Shown here in pieces: positions 1-9,377 of a stretch of 24,074 nucleotides of DNA. Positions within the stretch are counted from its first letter, which is position 1; the number at the start of each line of letters is the position of its first letter. This stretch comes from an uncultured Nocardioides sp. GTDB lineage: Bacteria > Actinomycetota > Actinomycetes > Propionibacteriales > Nocardioidaceae. The notes beneath the pieces were generated by a model, which was not told the DNA's origin, made no database searches, and saw only the letters and a program-made list of their open reading frames with translations. The translations under genes were made by a program, and so were the position numbers. The stretch lies in the NCBI RefSeq assembly GCF_946885725.1, contig NZ_CAMPGZ010000035.1, positions 1-24,074 of the forward strand, written 5' to 3'.

Positions 1-2874
<2,874 letters not shown>

Positions 2875-2875
<1 letters not shown>

Positions 2876-2924
2876 GGACCTTCGGCCCGGGTGCGGCTGC
2901 GCGGCTGGCCCTACGTTGAGCGCC
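2875..2924 (+). promoter_or_regulatory. Regulator promoter: DosR-like box plus -10 for a leaderless start
   Basis: AGGACCTTCGGCCC (2875-2888) begins on the last base of the kinase stop codon. TACGTT (2912-2917) follows and sits 7 nt before ATG 2925. The box centre is 43.5 bp upstream of the presumed transcription start, nearly the same as for the kinase gene. This suggests positive autoregulation overlapping the -35 region. Confidence 0.55.
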
Positions 2925-3578
2925 ATGAGTGACGGCACGCCGGGTCCGGTGACCGTGTACCTGCTCGACGACCACGAGGTCGTGCGGCGCGGCATCAAGG
3001 ACCTGCTCGAGAGCGAGGGGGACATCGTGGTCGTGGGGGAGTCCGCCTCCGCGGCCGAGGCGTCGCGGCGCATCCCCGCGTTGCGTCCGGACGTCGCCAT
3101 CCTCGACGGCCGGCTGCCGGACGGCTCCGGCATCGACGTCTGCCGCGACGTGCGGTCGGTGGACCCGTCGATCGCCGTCCTGATCCTCACGTCCTTCGAC
3201 GACGACGAGGCGTTGTTCTCCGCGATCATGGCGGGCGCATCGGGCTACGTGCTCAAGCAGGTCCGGGGCAACGACCTCGTGGAGACGGTACGGCGGGTGG
3301 CCGGCGGCCAGTCCGCGCTGGACCCAGCCGTCACGCGCCAGGTGCTCGACCGGCTCCGGCGCGGCCCCGAGGTCGACCCGGCGGTCGCACCGCTCACCCC
3401 GCAGGAGACCCGGCTGCTCGAGCTGATCGGCCAGGGGATGACGAACCGGCAGATCGCGCAGACCATGCACCTCGCCGAGAAGACCGTGAAGAACTACGTC
3501 TCGGCCGTGCTGGCGAAGCTCAACCTCGAGCGGCGCACCCAGGCGGCCGTGTTCGCCGCGAAGCACCTCGACATCTGA
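2925..3578 (+). CDS. dosR: NarL/FixJ-type response regulator, DosR/DevR-like
   Basis: 217 residues from ATG 2925. The receiver domain begins VYLLDDHEVVRRGIKDLL with acidic residues Asp15/Asp16, phospho-acceptor Asp61 in AILDGRLPDG, and the conserved Lys in GASGYVLKQ. A LuxR-type HTH follows, with TNRQIAQTMHLAEKTVKNYV and LERRTQAAVFA, nearly identical to the DNA-recognition region of mycobacterial DosR. That similarity makes a DosR-type operator plausible in this genome. A TTG nine bases upstream (2916) would add three residues, but it overlaps the -10 element, so ATG 2925 was chosen. Gene order is kinase then regulator, the reverse of M. tuberculosis, and each gene seems to have its own promoter. 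Confidence 0.93.
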   Translation: MSDGTPGPVTVYLLDDHEVVRRGIKDLLESEGDIVVVGESASAAEASRRIPALRPDVAILDGRLPDGSGIDVCRDVRSVDPSIAVLILTSFDDDEALFSAIMAGASGYVLKQVRGNDLVETVRRVAGGQSALDPAVTRQVLDRLRRGPEVDPAVAPLTPQETRLLELIGQGMTNRQIAQTMHLAEKTVKNYVSAVLAKLNLERRTQAAVFAAKHLDI

Positions 3579-3620
3579 GGACACGTCTTCGAGGTCGTCG
3601 GATGGCCGCCGGGACGTCGA

Positions 3621-4061
3621 TCAAGAGCGTCGTGTCTCGAGGCACCGCTTGAGGCCCACCCAGTTCCGCCGCTCCCAGGGCGGGCCGAGCACGGCGAGCA
3701 CCGGGGACAACACCTTCCACGGTCCGACCAGGTCCATGTCCCAGTCCCAGCGGAGCCGTGTCCTCCCGCCCAGCTCGTCGAAGGTCAGGGTGCCGTCGAC
3801 CTGCATGTACCGCGAGCACACGCGGTTGTGCAGCCGGTGCGGTCGGTCGTACTCGATGATCTCCAGAGTCATGGTGCCGCTGCGGCCGATGCTCTTCGGC
3901 TCGGAGACGAACCGTGAGCCGGCGCCGACCGGACCCGAACTCGACTTCTCGGCCCGCACGATGCGGGGGTTGTACGTCGGCTCGTTCCGTTCGTCGGCGA
4001 CGAAGTCGAACACCTCGCCGGCCGATGCGTCGATGATCACGTCTCCACGTATGCGCACCAT
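3621..4061 (-). CDS. SRPBCC (START-like) ligand-binding protein
   Basis: 146 residues with the SRPBCC/polyketide-cyclase pattern: VIIDASAGEVFDFVADERNEPTYNP at the N-terminus, mid-protein IIEYDRPHRLHN, and beta strands DGTLTFDELGGRTRLRWDWDMDLVGP before the long C-terminal helix. The fold binds a hydrophobic ligand in a deep cavity; the ligand here is unknown. The start at 4061 has a GGAG 8 nt upstream. It is convergent with the regulator gene (42 bp apart). It is downstream of the GyrI-like gene on the same strand, but a 172-bp gap with its own DosR-like box (4123-4136) suggests separate control. Confidence 0.85.
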   Translation of the reverse strand: MVRIRGDVIIDASAGEVFDFVADERNEPTYNPRIVRAEKSSSGPVGAGSRFVSEPKSIGRSGTMTLEIIEYDRPHRLHNRVCSRYMQVDGTLTFDELGGRTRLRWDWDMDLVGPWKVLSPVLAVLGPPWERRNWVGLKRCLETRRS

Positions 4062-4122
4062 CGCCGTGCTCCGTTCTTCGGCCCCGCTCCCGCATTCTGT
4101 GCCGGCACGCGTGAACGCATCA

Positions 4123-4136
4123 GGGGCGAAGGGCCG
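4123..4136. promoter_or_regulatory. Weak DosR-like box upstream of the SRPBCC gene
   Basis: GGGGCGAAGGGCCG matches the window's GGGnCnnnnGGCCC motif except at two positions. Its centre lies about 32 bp before an AGAATG element on the minus strand (4098-4093), a spacing like that of the kinase and regulator promoters. The evidence is weak on its own. Confidence 0.35.
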
Positions 4137-4164
4137 CTCTCCGGGCGCCGAAGGTCGGGTCGCG

Positions 4165-4233
4165 TCAGCCGGCCGTGGGACGACGCACGTGTGCGTCGAA
4201 GAACGCCAGGACGCGCTCCCAGGAGTCGGCGGA
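4165..4233 (-). pseudogene. In-frame 22-codon remnant after the GyrI-like stop, resembling a hydrolase C-terminus
   Basis: Directly after the TGA of the GyrI-like gene (4236-4234), the same frame continues for 22 codons to a second TGA (4167-4165). It reads SADSWERVLAFFDAHVRR and four more residues. The pattern W-x-R-x-L-A-F-F-x-x-H is typical of the last helix of dienelactone-hydrolase-like alpha/beta hydrolases. It has no start codon of its own. It could be the scar of a deleted hydrolase gene, or less likely a readthrough extension. Confidence 0.35.
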
Positions 4234-4734
4234 TCAGGGCGTCGGCACGGTGCCCGACGCGCTACCGGCGTGCCGCGGCTCGACCAGCCGGCACGGGACC
4301 AGCACCTCGGTCCGTGGACGGGGCACGTCGGGCATGTCCAGGTAGACCTCCCACCAGTCGTCGTCGCAGACGTGGCCGTTGTCGACGGCGTAGTCGCGCG
4401 CGGCCGAGTACGCCGCGGTCAGGGTGTCGTACGGGCCGGTGTGCGTGGTCAGGACGACTCGTCCGCCCGGGCGGATCTCGCCACGAACACGGCCCTCGGG
4501 GCGCACCATGCCGGCGACGGGGAACCCGGCGACGACTCGCCAGGTCGTGGCGCCCGGGAAGTAGTGCGCGGCGGGCGGGCCCGTCATGGTCAGGCCCTGT
4601 GCCGCCACGACCCTGGCCACCTCCTCGAACGCCGGGCCGATGAGCGCGCCGATGGCCTCGGGGGAGTCGACCTCCAGGTCCACCACGGCATACGTCTGGG
4701 TCTGCAGGTCTGCGAACGTCAGGTCGTAGGTCAT
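4234..4734 (-). CDS. GyrI-like / AraC effector-binding domain protein
   Basis: 166 residues with no DNA-binding domain. It is a stand-alone GyrI-like small-molecule-binding module: two repeated beta-alpha-beta-beta halves, with the family's THTGPYDTLTAAYSAARDYA near residue 100 and DDWWEVYLDMPDVPRPRTEVLVP near the end, including the conserved acidic residue of E-V-Y-L. Such proteins bind or hydrolyse small organic compounds. The ATG lies 6 bp after the SDR stop with no good ribosome site, which indicates translational coupling to the SDR gene. The C-terminal tail SASGTVPTP is low-complexity and abuts the remnant at 4165-4233. Confidence 0.85.
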   Translation of the reverse strand: MTYDLTFADLQTQTYAVVDLEVDSPEAIGALIGPAFEEVARVVAAQGLTMTGPPAAHYFPGATTWRVVAGFPVAGMVRPEGRVRGEIRPGGRVVLTTHTGPYDTLTAAYSAARDYAVDNGHVCDDDWWEVYLDMPDVPRPRTEVLVPCRLVEPRHAGSASGTVPTP

Positions 4735-4740
4735 GGTGGG

Positions 4741-5493
4741 TCACCGCGCCATGTATCCGCCGTCGACGTACAGCTCCGACCCGGTGACGAACGACGCGTC
4801 GTCGCTCGCGAGGAACGCCATCACGGCCGCGACCTCCTCGGGACGGCCCAGCCGGCCCACCGGGGTGGCCGCGATCATGGCGTCCTCGAACTCGGTGCCC
4901 TTGGCCTGGTCGAGGATCGGGGTGTCGATGAAGCCGGGGTGCACGGAGTTGACCCGGATCCCGTCGGCGGCCCAGTGCAGCGCGGCGTTCTTGGTCATCA
5001 GCCGCACGGCGCCCTTGGCGGCGTGGTACGCCGGCGAGGTGCCGAACCCGCCGCTGGCGCCGAAGATCGACGAGTTGTTGATCACGGACGCGTGCGACGA
5101 CTCCTTGAGCGCTTCGGCGGCCGTGCGCATCCCCAGGAAGACGCTGTGCTGTGTCACCGCGATGGTGTGCAGGTAGCTCTCCATCGTGGTGTCCTCGATG
5201 GTGCCCAGGTCGCCGATCCCCGCGTTGTTGACCAGGATGTCGAGGGCACCGTACGTCTCCAGCGCGCACTCGACGGCGGCCTGCCAGTCCTCCTCCGACG
5301 AGACGTCCTGGTGGAGGTAGACCGCCTCACGGCCCAGCTCCTGCAGGTGCTTGACGACGAGCTCGCCCGCCTCGTCCTGCACGTCGGTCAGCACCACGCG
5401 GGCACCTTCCTCGGTGAAGCGGTAGCACGTCGCTTTGCCGATGCCGCTCGCGCCACCGGTCACCAGGGCGACGCGGCCTTCCAGTCTGCGCAT
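4741..5493 (-). CDS. SDR-family NAD(P)-dependent oxidoreductase
   Basis: 250 residues of classical short-chain dehydrogenase. The Rossmann motif TGGASGIG is at 12-19, followed by LVNNAGIG, the catalytic Ser in NNSSIFGASGG, and YHAAK with Tyr156 and Lys160. VNSVHPGFIDTPI and LYVDGGYMA close the fold. An acidic residue after the second strand (VVLTDVQ) favours NAD over NADP. The substrate is unknown; the closest general type is a 3-alpha/20-beta-hydroxysteroid-like SDR. GAGGAGG lies 6 nt before ATG 5493. It is the first gene of a pair with the GyrI-like gene and is divergent from DUF1918, sharing a promoter region with DosR-like boxes. Confidence 0.92.
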   Translation of the reverse strand: MRRLEGRVALVTGGASGIGKATCYRFTEEGARVVLTDVQDEAGELVVKHLQELGREAVYLHQDVSSEEDWQAAVECALETYGALDILVNNAGIGDLGTIEDTTMESYLHTIAVTQHSVFLGMRTAAEALKESSHASVINNSSIFGASGGFGTSPAYHAAKGAVRLMTKNAALHWAADGIRVNSVHPGFIDTPILDQAKGTEFEDAMIAATPVGRLGRPEEVAAVMAFLASDDASFVTGSELYVDGGYMAR

Positions 5494-5553
5494 GACGCCT
5501 CCTCGAGCGTTGGTCCTGGTCCGAGACTCGCCCGGCGGACGCCGGCTCCGGCA

Positions 5554-5613
5554 GGGCCGGACGGCCCTGGGTGCGTTGGGCCTTGTGAGTCGAGCACCCC
5601 TGCCGAACGGCCC
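5554..5613. promoter_or_regulatory. DosR-like boxes in the SDR/DUF1918 divergent promoter
   Basis: GGGCCGGACGGCCC (5554-5567) is an almost perfect inverted repeat. CTGCCGAACGGCCC (5600-5613) keeps the right half-site, and GGGCCTTGTGAGTC (5578-5591) keeps the left half-site between them. The region could serve both divergent genes. The intergenic gap (5494-5682) holds nothing else I recognise. Confidence 0.6.
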
Positions 5614-5682
5614 TGTCCAGGGCGGTGCGGGCGCTGGAGAGTGGACGGACGGAGACAGAGCGCCCGAGACGAGGAGGCAACG

Positions 5683-5910
5683 ATGCTGCGTGCGCGGAAG
5701 GGGGACCGGCTGGTCGTCCGCAGCCGGCACATCGACGAGCCCGACCGGGACGCCGAGGTGCTGGAGGTCAGGAACCCCGACGGCTCCCCGCCGTACTGGG
5801 TTCGCTGGTCCGACACCGGCCACGAGTCGCTGGTCTTCCCGGGACCTGACGCCTACATCGGCGAGCCCGTGCCGACCGCTCTGCCGAAGGACGACGACCC
5901 GGACCGGTGA
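5683..5910 (+). CDS. DUF1918 small protein
   Basis: 75 residues matching DUF1918: ARKGDRLVVRSRHIDEPDRDAEVLEV, then SPPYWVRWSDTGHESLVFPGPDA. The fold is a small SH3/Hypervirulence-factor-like beta barrel, and its biochemical role is unknown. A GAGGAGG site lies 5 nt before ATG. The stop overlaps the start of the P-type ATPase by 4 nt (GTGA), so the two should be co-translated. DUF1918 genes often occur in actinobacterial stress/dormancy clusters, which fits the DosR-like boxes upstream. Confidence 0.88.
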   Translation: MLRARKGDRLVVRSRHIDEPDRDAEVLEVRNPDGSPPYWVRWSDTGHESLVFPGPDAYIGEPVPTALPKDDDPDR

Positions 5911-8549
5911 CCGAGCGGCCCGGACCCGGCACCGGCGTGACCGACGACGAGGGCAGGCTCCTGACCGGCCTGTCCGAGGACGAGGCGGCTCGCCGGCTGG
6001 CCAGTCACGGCCCCAACGCGGTGCCACACCCGGAGCCGCCGAGCGTGGTCGGCCGCGTGCTGGCACAGCTGCGCGACCCGATGATCCTGCTGCTCTGCGG
6101 AGCGCTCGTGGTCGTGCTCGCGATCGGGGACAGCTCGGACGCGGTCATCATCGGCGCCGTGGTCGTGCTCAACACGACCATCGGGGTCGTGCAGGAGGTG
6201 CGGGCGGAGCACGCGATCGCCGCCCTGGACCGGCTGGCCGCTCCCCGGGCGAACGTGCTGCGCGACGGCCGTGTCCGGCAGGTCGAGGCGTCCGAGGTCG
6301 TGCCCGGCGACGTCGTGCGCCTGGAGGCTGGTGACGTGGTGCCCGCGGACCTGACGTTGCGTGAGGCCGTCGAGGTCCAGGTCGACGAGTCGGCGATGAC
6401 GGGCGAGTCCGTGCCCGTGGCCCGAGGGGTGGGGGAGGAGGTCCTGGCCGGCACCGTGCTGACGCGCGGCCGGGCGTTCGGCGAGGCGGTGCGCACCGGT
6501 GCGGAGAGCGGGCTGGGATCGATCGCGGCGCTGATCGCCGGTACGTCGCGACGCCCCACGCCGTTGCAGCAGCGACTCTCGCGTCTGTCGCGGCAGCTCG
6601 TCGTCGCCACCAGCATCCTGTGCGCCCTGGTGGTGGTGCTCGGCGTGGTCCGGGGCGAGCCGTTCGTCGAGAGCGTCGTGCTGGCCGTCAGCCTGGCCGT
6701 CGCCGCGATCCCCGAGTCACTGCCGGCCGTCGTGTCCGTGGCTCTGGCGCTCGGGGCGTACCGGATGGCTCGTCGCTCCGCGCTGGTCCGGTGGCTCCCG
6801 GCGGTCGAGACCCTGGGGTCGGTGACCGTCCTGGCTTCGGACAAGACCGGCACCCTCACCGAGGGCAGGATGACGACCCGGGTGCTGTGGACGCCGCGCG
6901 GGAGGTGGGACGTCGCCCCCGGCTCGGACGACGATCCCGGCGGGCTCAGAGGACCGTCCGATGCCGACCCGTGCCTCGACCGGCTGCTCCGGGACGTGGT
7001 GCTGTGCAACGACGCCGTGCTGCTGGAGGGTCGCCGCGACGAGGGCGTCGGGGACCCGCTCGAAGTGGCGCTGCTCGCCGCCGCCTCCGTCGGTGGCGCC
7101 GACGTGGCCGAGCTGCGCGAGGAGTGGACGCGAATCGGCGAGGTCCCGTTCAGCAGCGAGCGGCAGTGGATGTCGACGAGCCATCGGAACTCCGCGGGCG
7201 AACGGCTGGAGATCGTCAAGGGCGCACCCGAGGCGGTGCTGGCCCTGCTCGACGGCGACGCTGGTGCTGCCGCGGGAGCCGTCGCTGCGGGACGGGAGAC
7301 GGCCCACCGGTTGGCGGTCGACGGCTACCGCGTGCTCGCCGTCGCGGACCGGAGTGCGTCCGGACCCGGTCTCGAGCTGGTCGGCCTGGTCGGGATCACC
7401 GACCCGCCACGCGCCGGGGCGCAGGACGTCGTGGCGGCGTGCCGGTCGGCCGGCATCCGCGTCGTCCTCATCACCGGGGACCACCCGGCGACCGCCGCCT
7501 CGGTCGCGGAGGCGGTCGGCATCGAGGCGTCGCCGGAGCAGGTCGCCCTCGGCGAGGAGGTCGAGCGCGGCGAGCACATCGACCGCGTCACCGAGATCGA
7601 CGTCTACGCCCGCACCCGGCCCGAGCAGAAGGTCGACATCGTCACCGCGTGGCAGGCGCGCGGCGACGTGGTCGCGATGACCGGCGACGGGGTCAACGAC
7701 GCGCCGGCGCTGAGGCGCGCGGACATCGGCGTCGCGATGGGCAACCGGGGCACGGAGGTCGCGCGGCAGGCCGCCGACCTGGTGCTCGCCGACGACCAGC
7801 TGCGCACGGTCGTGCGCGCGGTGGAGGAGGGGCGCCGGATCTTCGCCAACATCCGCGCTTTCCTCCGCTACGGGTTGTCCGGCGGGCTGGCCGAGGTGCT
7901 CGTCATCGTGGTCGCCCCGCTGCTCGGGCTCCCGCCGCCGCTGACCCCCGGTCAGATCCTGTGGATCAACATGCTCACCCACGGGGTGCCGGGCGTTGCG
8001 TTCGGCGCCGAGCCGCTGGACCCCGCTCTGATGCAGCGGCCCTCACCGCCGCCCGAGCGGTCGGTGCTCGGCCTCGGGCTGGGCCGGCAGGTGGCGTGGA
8101 CCGCGTTCGTCATCGCCGCGGTCAGTCTGCTGGCCGGTGTGCAGGTCTCCGACGAGGGACGGATGGCCGTGCAGACGTCCGTCTTCTTCACGTTGGGCAT
8201 CGCCCAGCTCGGGCTCGCACTCGCCCTGCGCGCACCACGCCACGGGCTCGACCTCCGGCACCGCGGTCTCGAGGCGGCCGTCCTGGTCTCGGTCGCTGCT
8301 CAAGTGCTCGCGGTGACGTGGGCTCCGCTCCGGGGCCTGCTGTCCACCGAGGCGCTCTCCTGGTCGACCCAGGGGACGCTGGTGCTGGTCGCGCTGCTGC
8401 CCGGGGTCGTCACGGTCGTCGTACGTCGGTGGGTGGGGCGGAGGTCCCGCAACTCGGGACCGACGACCCTCGCCGGACGCGACGCGACGCGGTCGAATGG
8501 CATCGGCGGCGGGGACCGCCCCTCACGAGAAGGCCGGCAGGACGGGTGA
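5907..8549 (+). CDS. P2A-like cation-transporting P-type ATPase, CtpF-like
   Basis: 880 residues of a membrane ion pump. It has a cation-ATPase N-domain, actuator loop TGES (165-168), TM4 motif PESLP (269-273), phosphorylation site DKTGT (Asp312), nucleotide-domain KGAPE, hinge TGDGVNDAP (from 592), and a C-terminal group of six helices. TM6 reads NMLTHG, Asn688 to Gly693, where Ca2+ pumps have N-x-x-T-D; the Asp is His692 here. TM4 has Ser271 where IPEGLP has Gly. The ion is therefore uncertain. Mycobacterial CtpF, a DosR-regulon calcium efflux pump, is the nearest model. GTG start overlaps DUF1918 by 4 nt. The polar Arg/Gly-rich tail (about 845-880) looks dispensable and contains a DosR-like box in its DNA. 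Confidence 0.92.
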   Translation: MTERPGPGTGVTDDEGRLLTGLSEDEAARRLASHGPNAVPHPEPPSVVGRVLAQLRDPMILLLCGALVVVLAIGDSSDAVIIGAVVVLNTTIGVVQEVRAEHAIAALDRLAAPRANVLRDGRVRQVEASEVVPGDVVRLEAGDVVPADLTLREAVEVQVDESAMTGESVPVARGVGEEVLAGTVLTRGRAFGEAVRTGAESGLGSIAALIAGTSRRPTPLQQRLSRLSRQLVVATSILCALVVVLGVVRGEPFVESVVLAVSLAVAAIPESLPAVVSVALALGAYRMARRSALVRWLPAVETLGSVTVLASDKTGTLTEGRMTTRVLWTPRGRWDVAPGSDDDPGGLRGPSDADPCLDRLLRDVVLCNDAVLLEGRRDEGVGDPLEVALLAAASVGGADVAELREEWTRIGEVPFSSERQWMSTSHRNSAGERLEIVKGAPEAVLALLDGDAGAAAGAVAAGRETAHRLAVDGYRVLAVADRSASGPGLELVGLVGITDPPRAGAQDVVAACRSAGIRVVLITGDHPATAASVAEAVGIEASPEQVALGEEVERGEHIDRVTEIDVYARTRPEQKVDIVTAWQARGDVVAMTGDGVNDAPALRRADIGVAMGNRGTEVARQAADLVLADDQLRTVVRAVEEGRRIFANIRAFLRYGLSGGLAEVLVIVVAPLLGLPPPLTPGQILWINMLTHGVPGVAFGAEPLDPALMQRPSPPPERSVLGLGLGRQVAWTAFVIAAVSLLAGVQVSDEGRMAVQTSVFFTLGIAQLGLALALRAPRHGLDLRHRGLEAAVLVSVAAQVLAVTWAPLRGLLSTEALSWSTQGTLVLVALLPGVVTVVVRRWVGRRSRNSGPTTLAGRDATRSNGIGGGDRPSREGRQDG
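8456..8469. promoter_or_regulatory. DosR-like box inside the 3' end of the ATPase gene
   Basis: GGGACCGACGACCC differs by one base from the box at 8617-8630. It is within the codons for the low-constraint C-terminal tail, 244 bp upstream of the next gene. It may be an upstream auxiliary site or chance. Confidence 0.35.
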
Positions 8550-8584
8550 CCGTCGACGGGCCATGACTCGGACGCCGTGTCAAA

Positions 8585-8652
8585 CGGCTGGACGGCCCCG
8601 CCGCCCTCGCGCGCTCGGGACCGACGGCCCGCGATGTGGGGACCTCGGCCAC
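8585..8652 (+). promoter_or_regulatory. Three phased DosR-like boxes before the four-helix membrane protein
   Basis: CGGCTGGACGGCCC (8585-8598), GGGACCGACGGCCC (8617-8630, the best copy) and GGGACCTCGGCCAC (8639-8652) are spaced by 32 and 22 bp, roughly three and two helical turns. A GACGCT element at 8677-8682 begins about 32 bp past the centre of the last box, as in the kinase and regulator promoters. A transcription start near 8689 is inferred. Confidence 0.6.
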
Positions 8653-8712
8653 TGCACGGCAACCACCGCCACGGCGGACGCTGGAGCCGTGAGTGGAGAG
8701 GAGGTGTAGTCG

Positions 8713-9093
8713 ATGAAGCTGCAGGTCAAGGATCTGGTGGGGACCCTGCTCGTCCTGGCGATCGCGGTGCCCTACGTCGGGTACCTGATCAACGGTGAGA
8801 TGCCGTTCGTCGAGGACGCGCGGGGCATGTCGGCTGTCGGACTCGTGCTCGGCGCTGCCGCGTTCCTCGTCCTCGAGCAGGGCGAGCAGCGCGACAAGGC
8901 GGACACGGTCGTGCGGGGGCTGGCAGTCGTCTCCGCCGTGCTCGGCGTTCTGGCCCTGGTGCTGGCCGAGACCGGCGTTGCGGAGGTCCTGCTGGCGGTC
9001 TTCGTGGGCTCCATCCTCGTCGTGTGGGCCGTCATGGTGATGGACCACGCCCGGGTGCTGCCCATGACGAAGCACCCGGTCGGCCAGCTGTGA
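8713..9093 (+). CDS. Small four-helix membrane protein, unknown function
   Basis: 126 residues. Hydrophobic segments lie at about 8-26, 40-55, 66-85 and 88-108, separated by short polar loops; the second loop, LEQGEQRDKAD, is strongly charged. The C-terminus (DHARVLPMTKHPVGQL) is short and probably cytoplasmic. AGGAGGT precedes ATG. I do not recognise a named family. The strong cluster of DosR-like boxes upstream suggests induction under the same conditions as the kinase and its targets. It is convergent with the Cys-rich gene, with a strong hairpin between them. Confidence 0.8.
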   Translation: MKLQVKDLVGTLLVLAIAVPYVGYLINGEMPFVEDARGMSAVGLVLGAAAFLVLEQGEQRDKADTVVRGLAVVSAVLGVLALVLAETGVAEVLLAVFVGSILVVWAVMVMDHARVLPMTKHPVGQL

Positions 9094-9125
9094 TGTCTGG
9101 GGGAGGGCTGAGCCGACACCGCCAC

Positions 9126-9163
9126 CGTCCCGGTGGGATGCCTACGGGCAACCCATCGGGACG
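9126..9163. terminator. Bidirectional hairpin with a TACG tetraloop between convergent genes
   Basis: A 17-bp stem (9126-9142 paired with 9147-9163) closes on the loop TACG (9143-9146). It has one G-U pair and one A-A mismatch. The closing base pair is C-G, so the loop is cUACGg of the exceptionally stable UNCG class. It sits 33 nt after the membrane-protein stop and 22 nt after the Cys-rich gene's stop on the other strand. There is no clear U-tract on either side. Confidence 0.7.
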
Positions 9164-9184
9164 TTGCCGTTCGCTGGGGCCGCC

Positions 9185-9349
9185 CTAGCTCCGCCGGAGC
9201 CGGCTCAGCCACCCGCCGGAGCGCTCGCTCTTCGGGTGTCCGGAGCACCACTGGCCCACGGGCACGGCGGCCTTGACGTCGGCCACGTGCTGGCCGCAGC
9301 CGGCCCAGGTGGTCTTGCCGCAGGTGCGGCAGGTGGTCGGTCGGCACAT
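9185..9349 (-). CDS. Small Cys-rich putative zinc-binding protein
   Basis: 54 residues starting MCRPTTCRTCGKTTWAGCGQ. Five cysteines (2, 7, 10, 18 and 35) and His21 and His38 could hold one zinc ion. The stretch TCRTCGKTTWAGCGQHV is a recurrent small-protein family whose function I do not know. An AAGGAG ribosome site is at proper distance before ATG 9349. It lies 28 bp after the metallo-beta-lactamase/rhodanese gene on the same strand, so the two are likely one operon under the CstR-like regulator. An upstream in-frame extension to 9502 overlaps that gene and was not used. Confidence 0.75.
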   Translation of the reverse strand: MCRPTTCRTCGKTTWAGCGQHVADVKAAVPVGQWCSGHPKSERSGGWLSRLRRS

Positions 9350-9377
9350 CGTGGTTCTCCTTCGGTTGTTGCGGTCG

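Noticed and set aside
3649..5682. Long plus-strand frame running into DUF1918
   Set aside because: It opposes three clear minus-strand genes and has low-complexity Arg/Gly/Val composition typical of antisense frames in GC-rich DNA. DUF1918 starts at 5683 with its own ribosome site.
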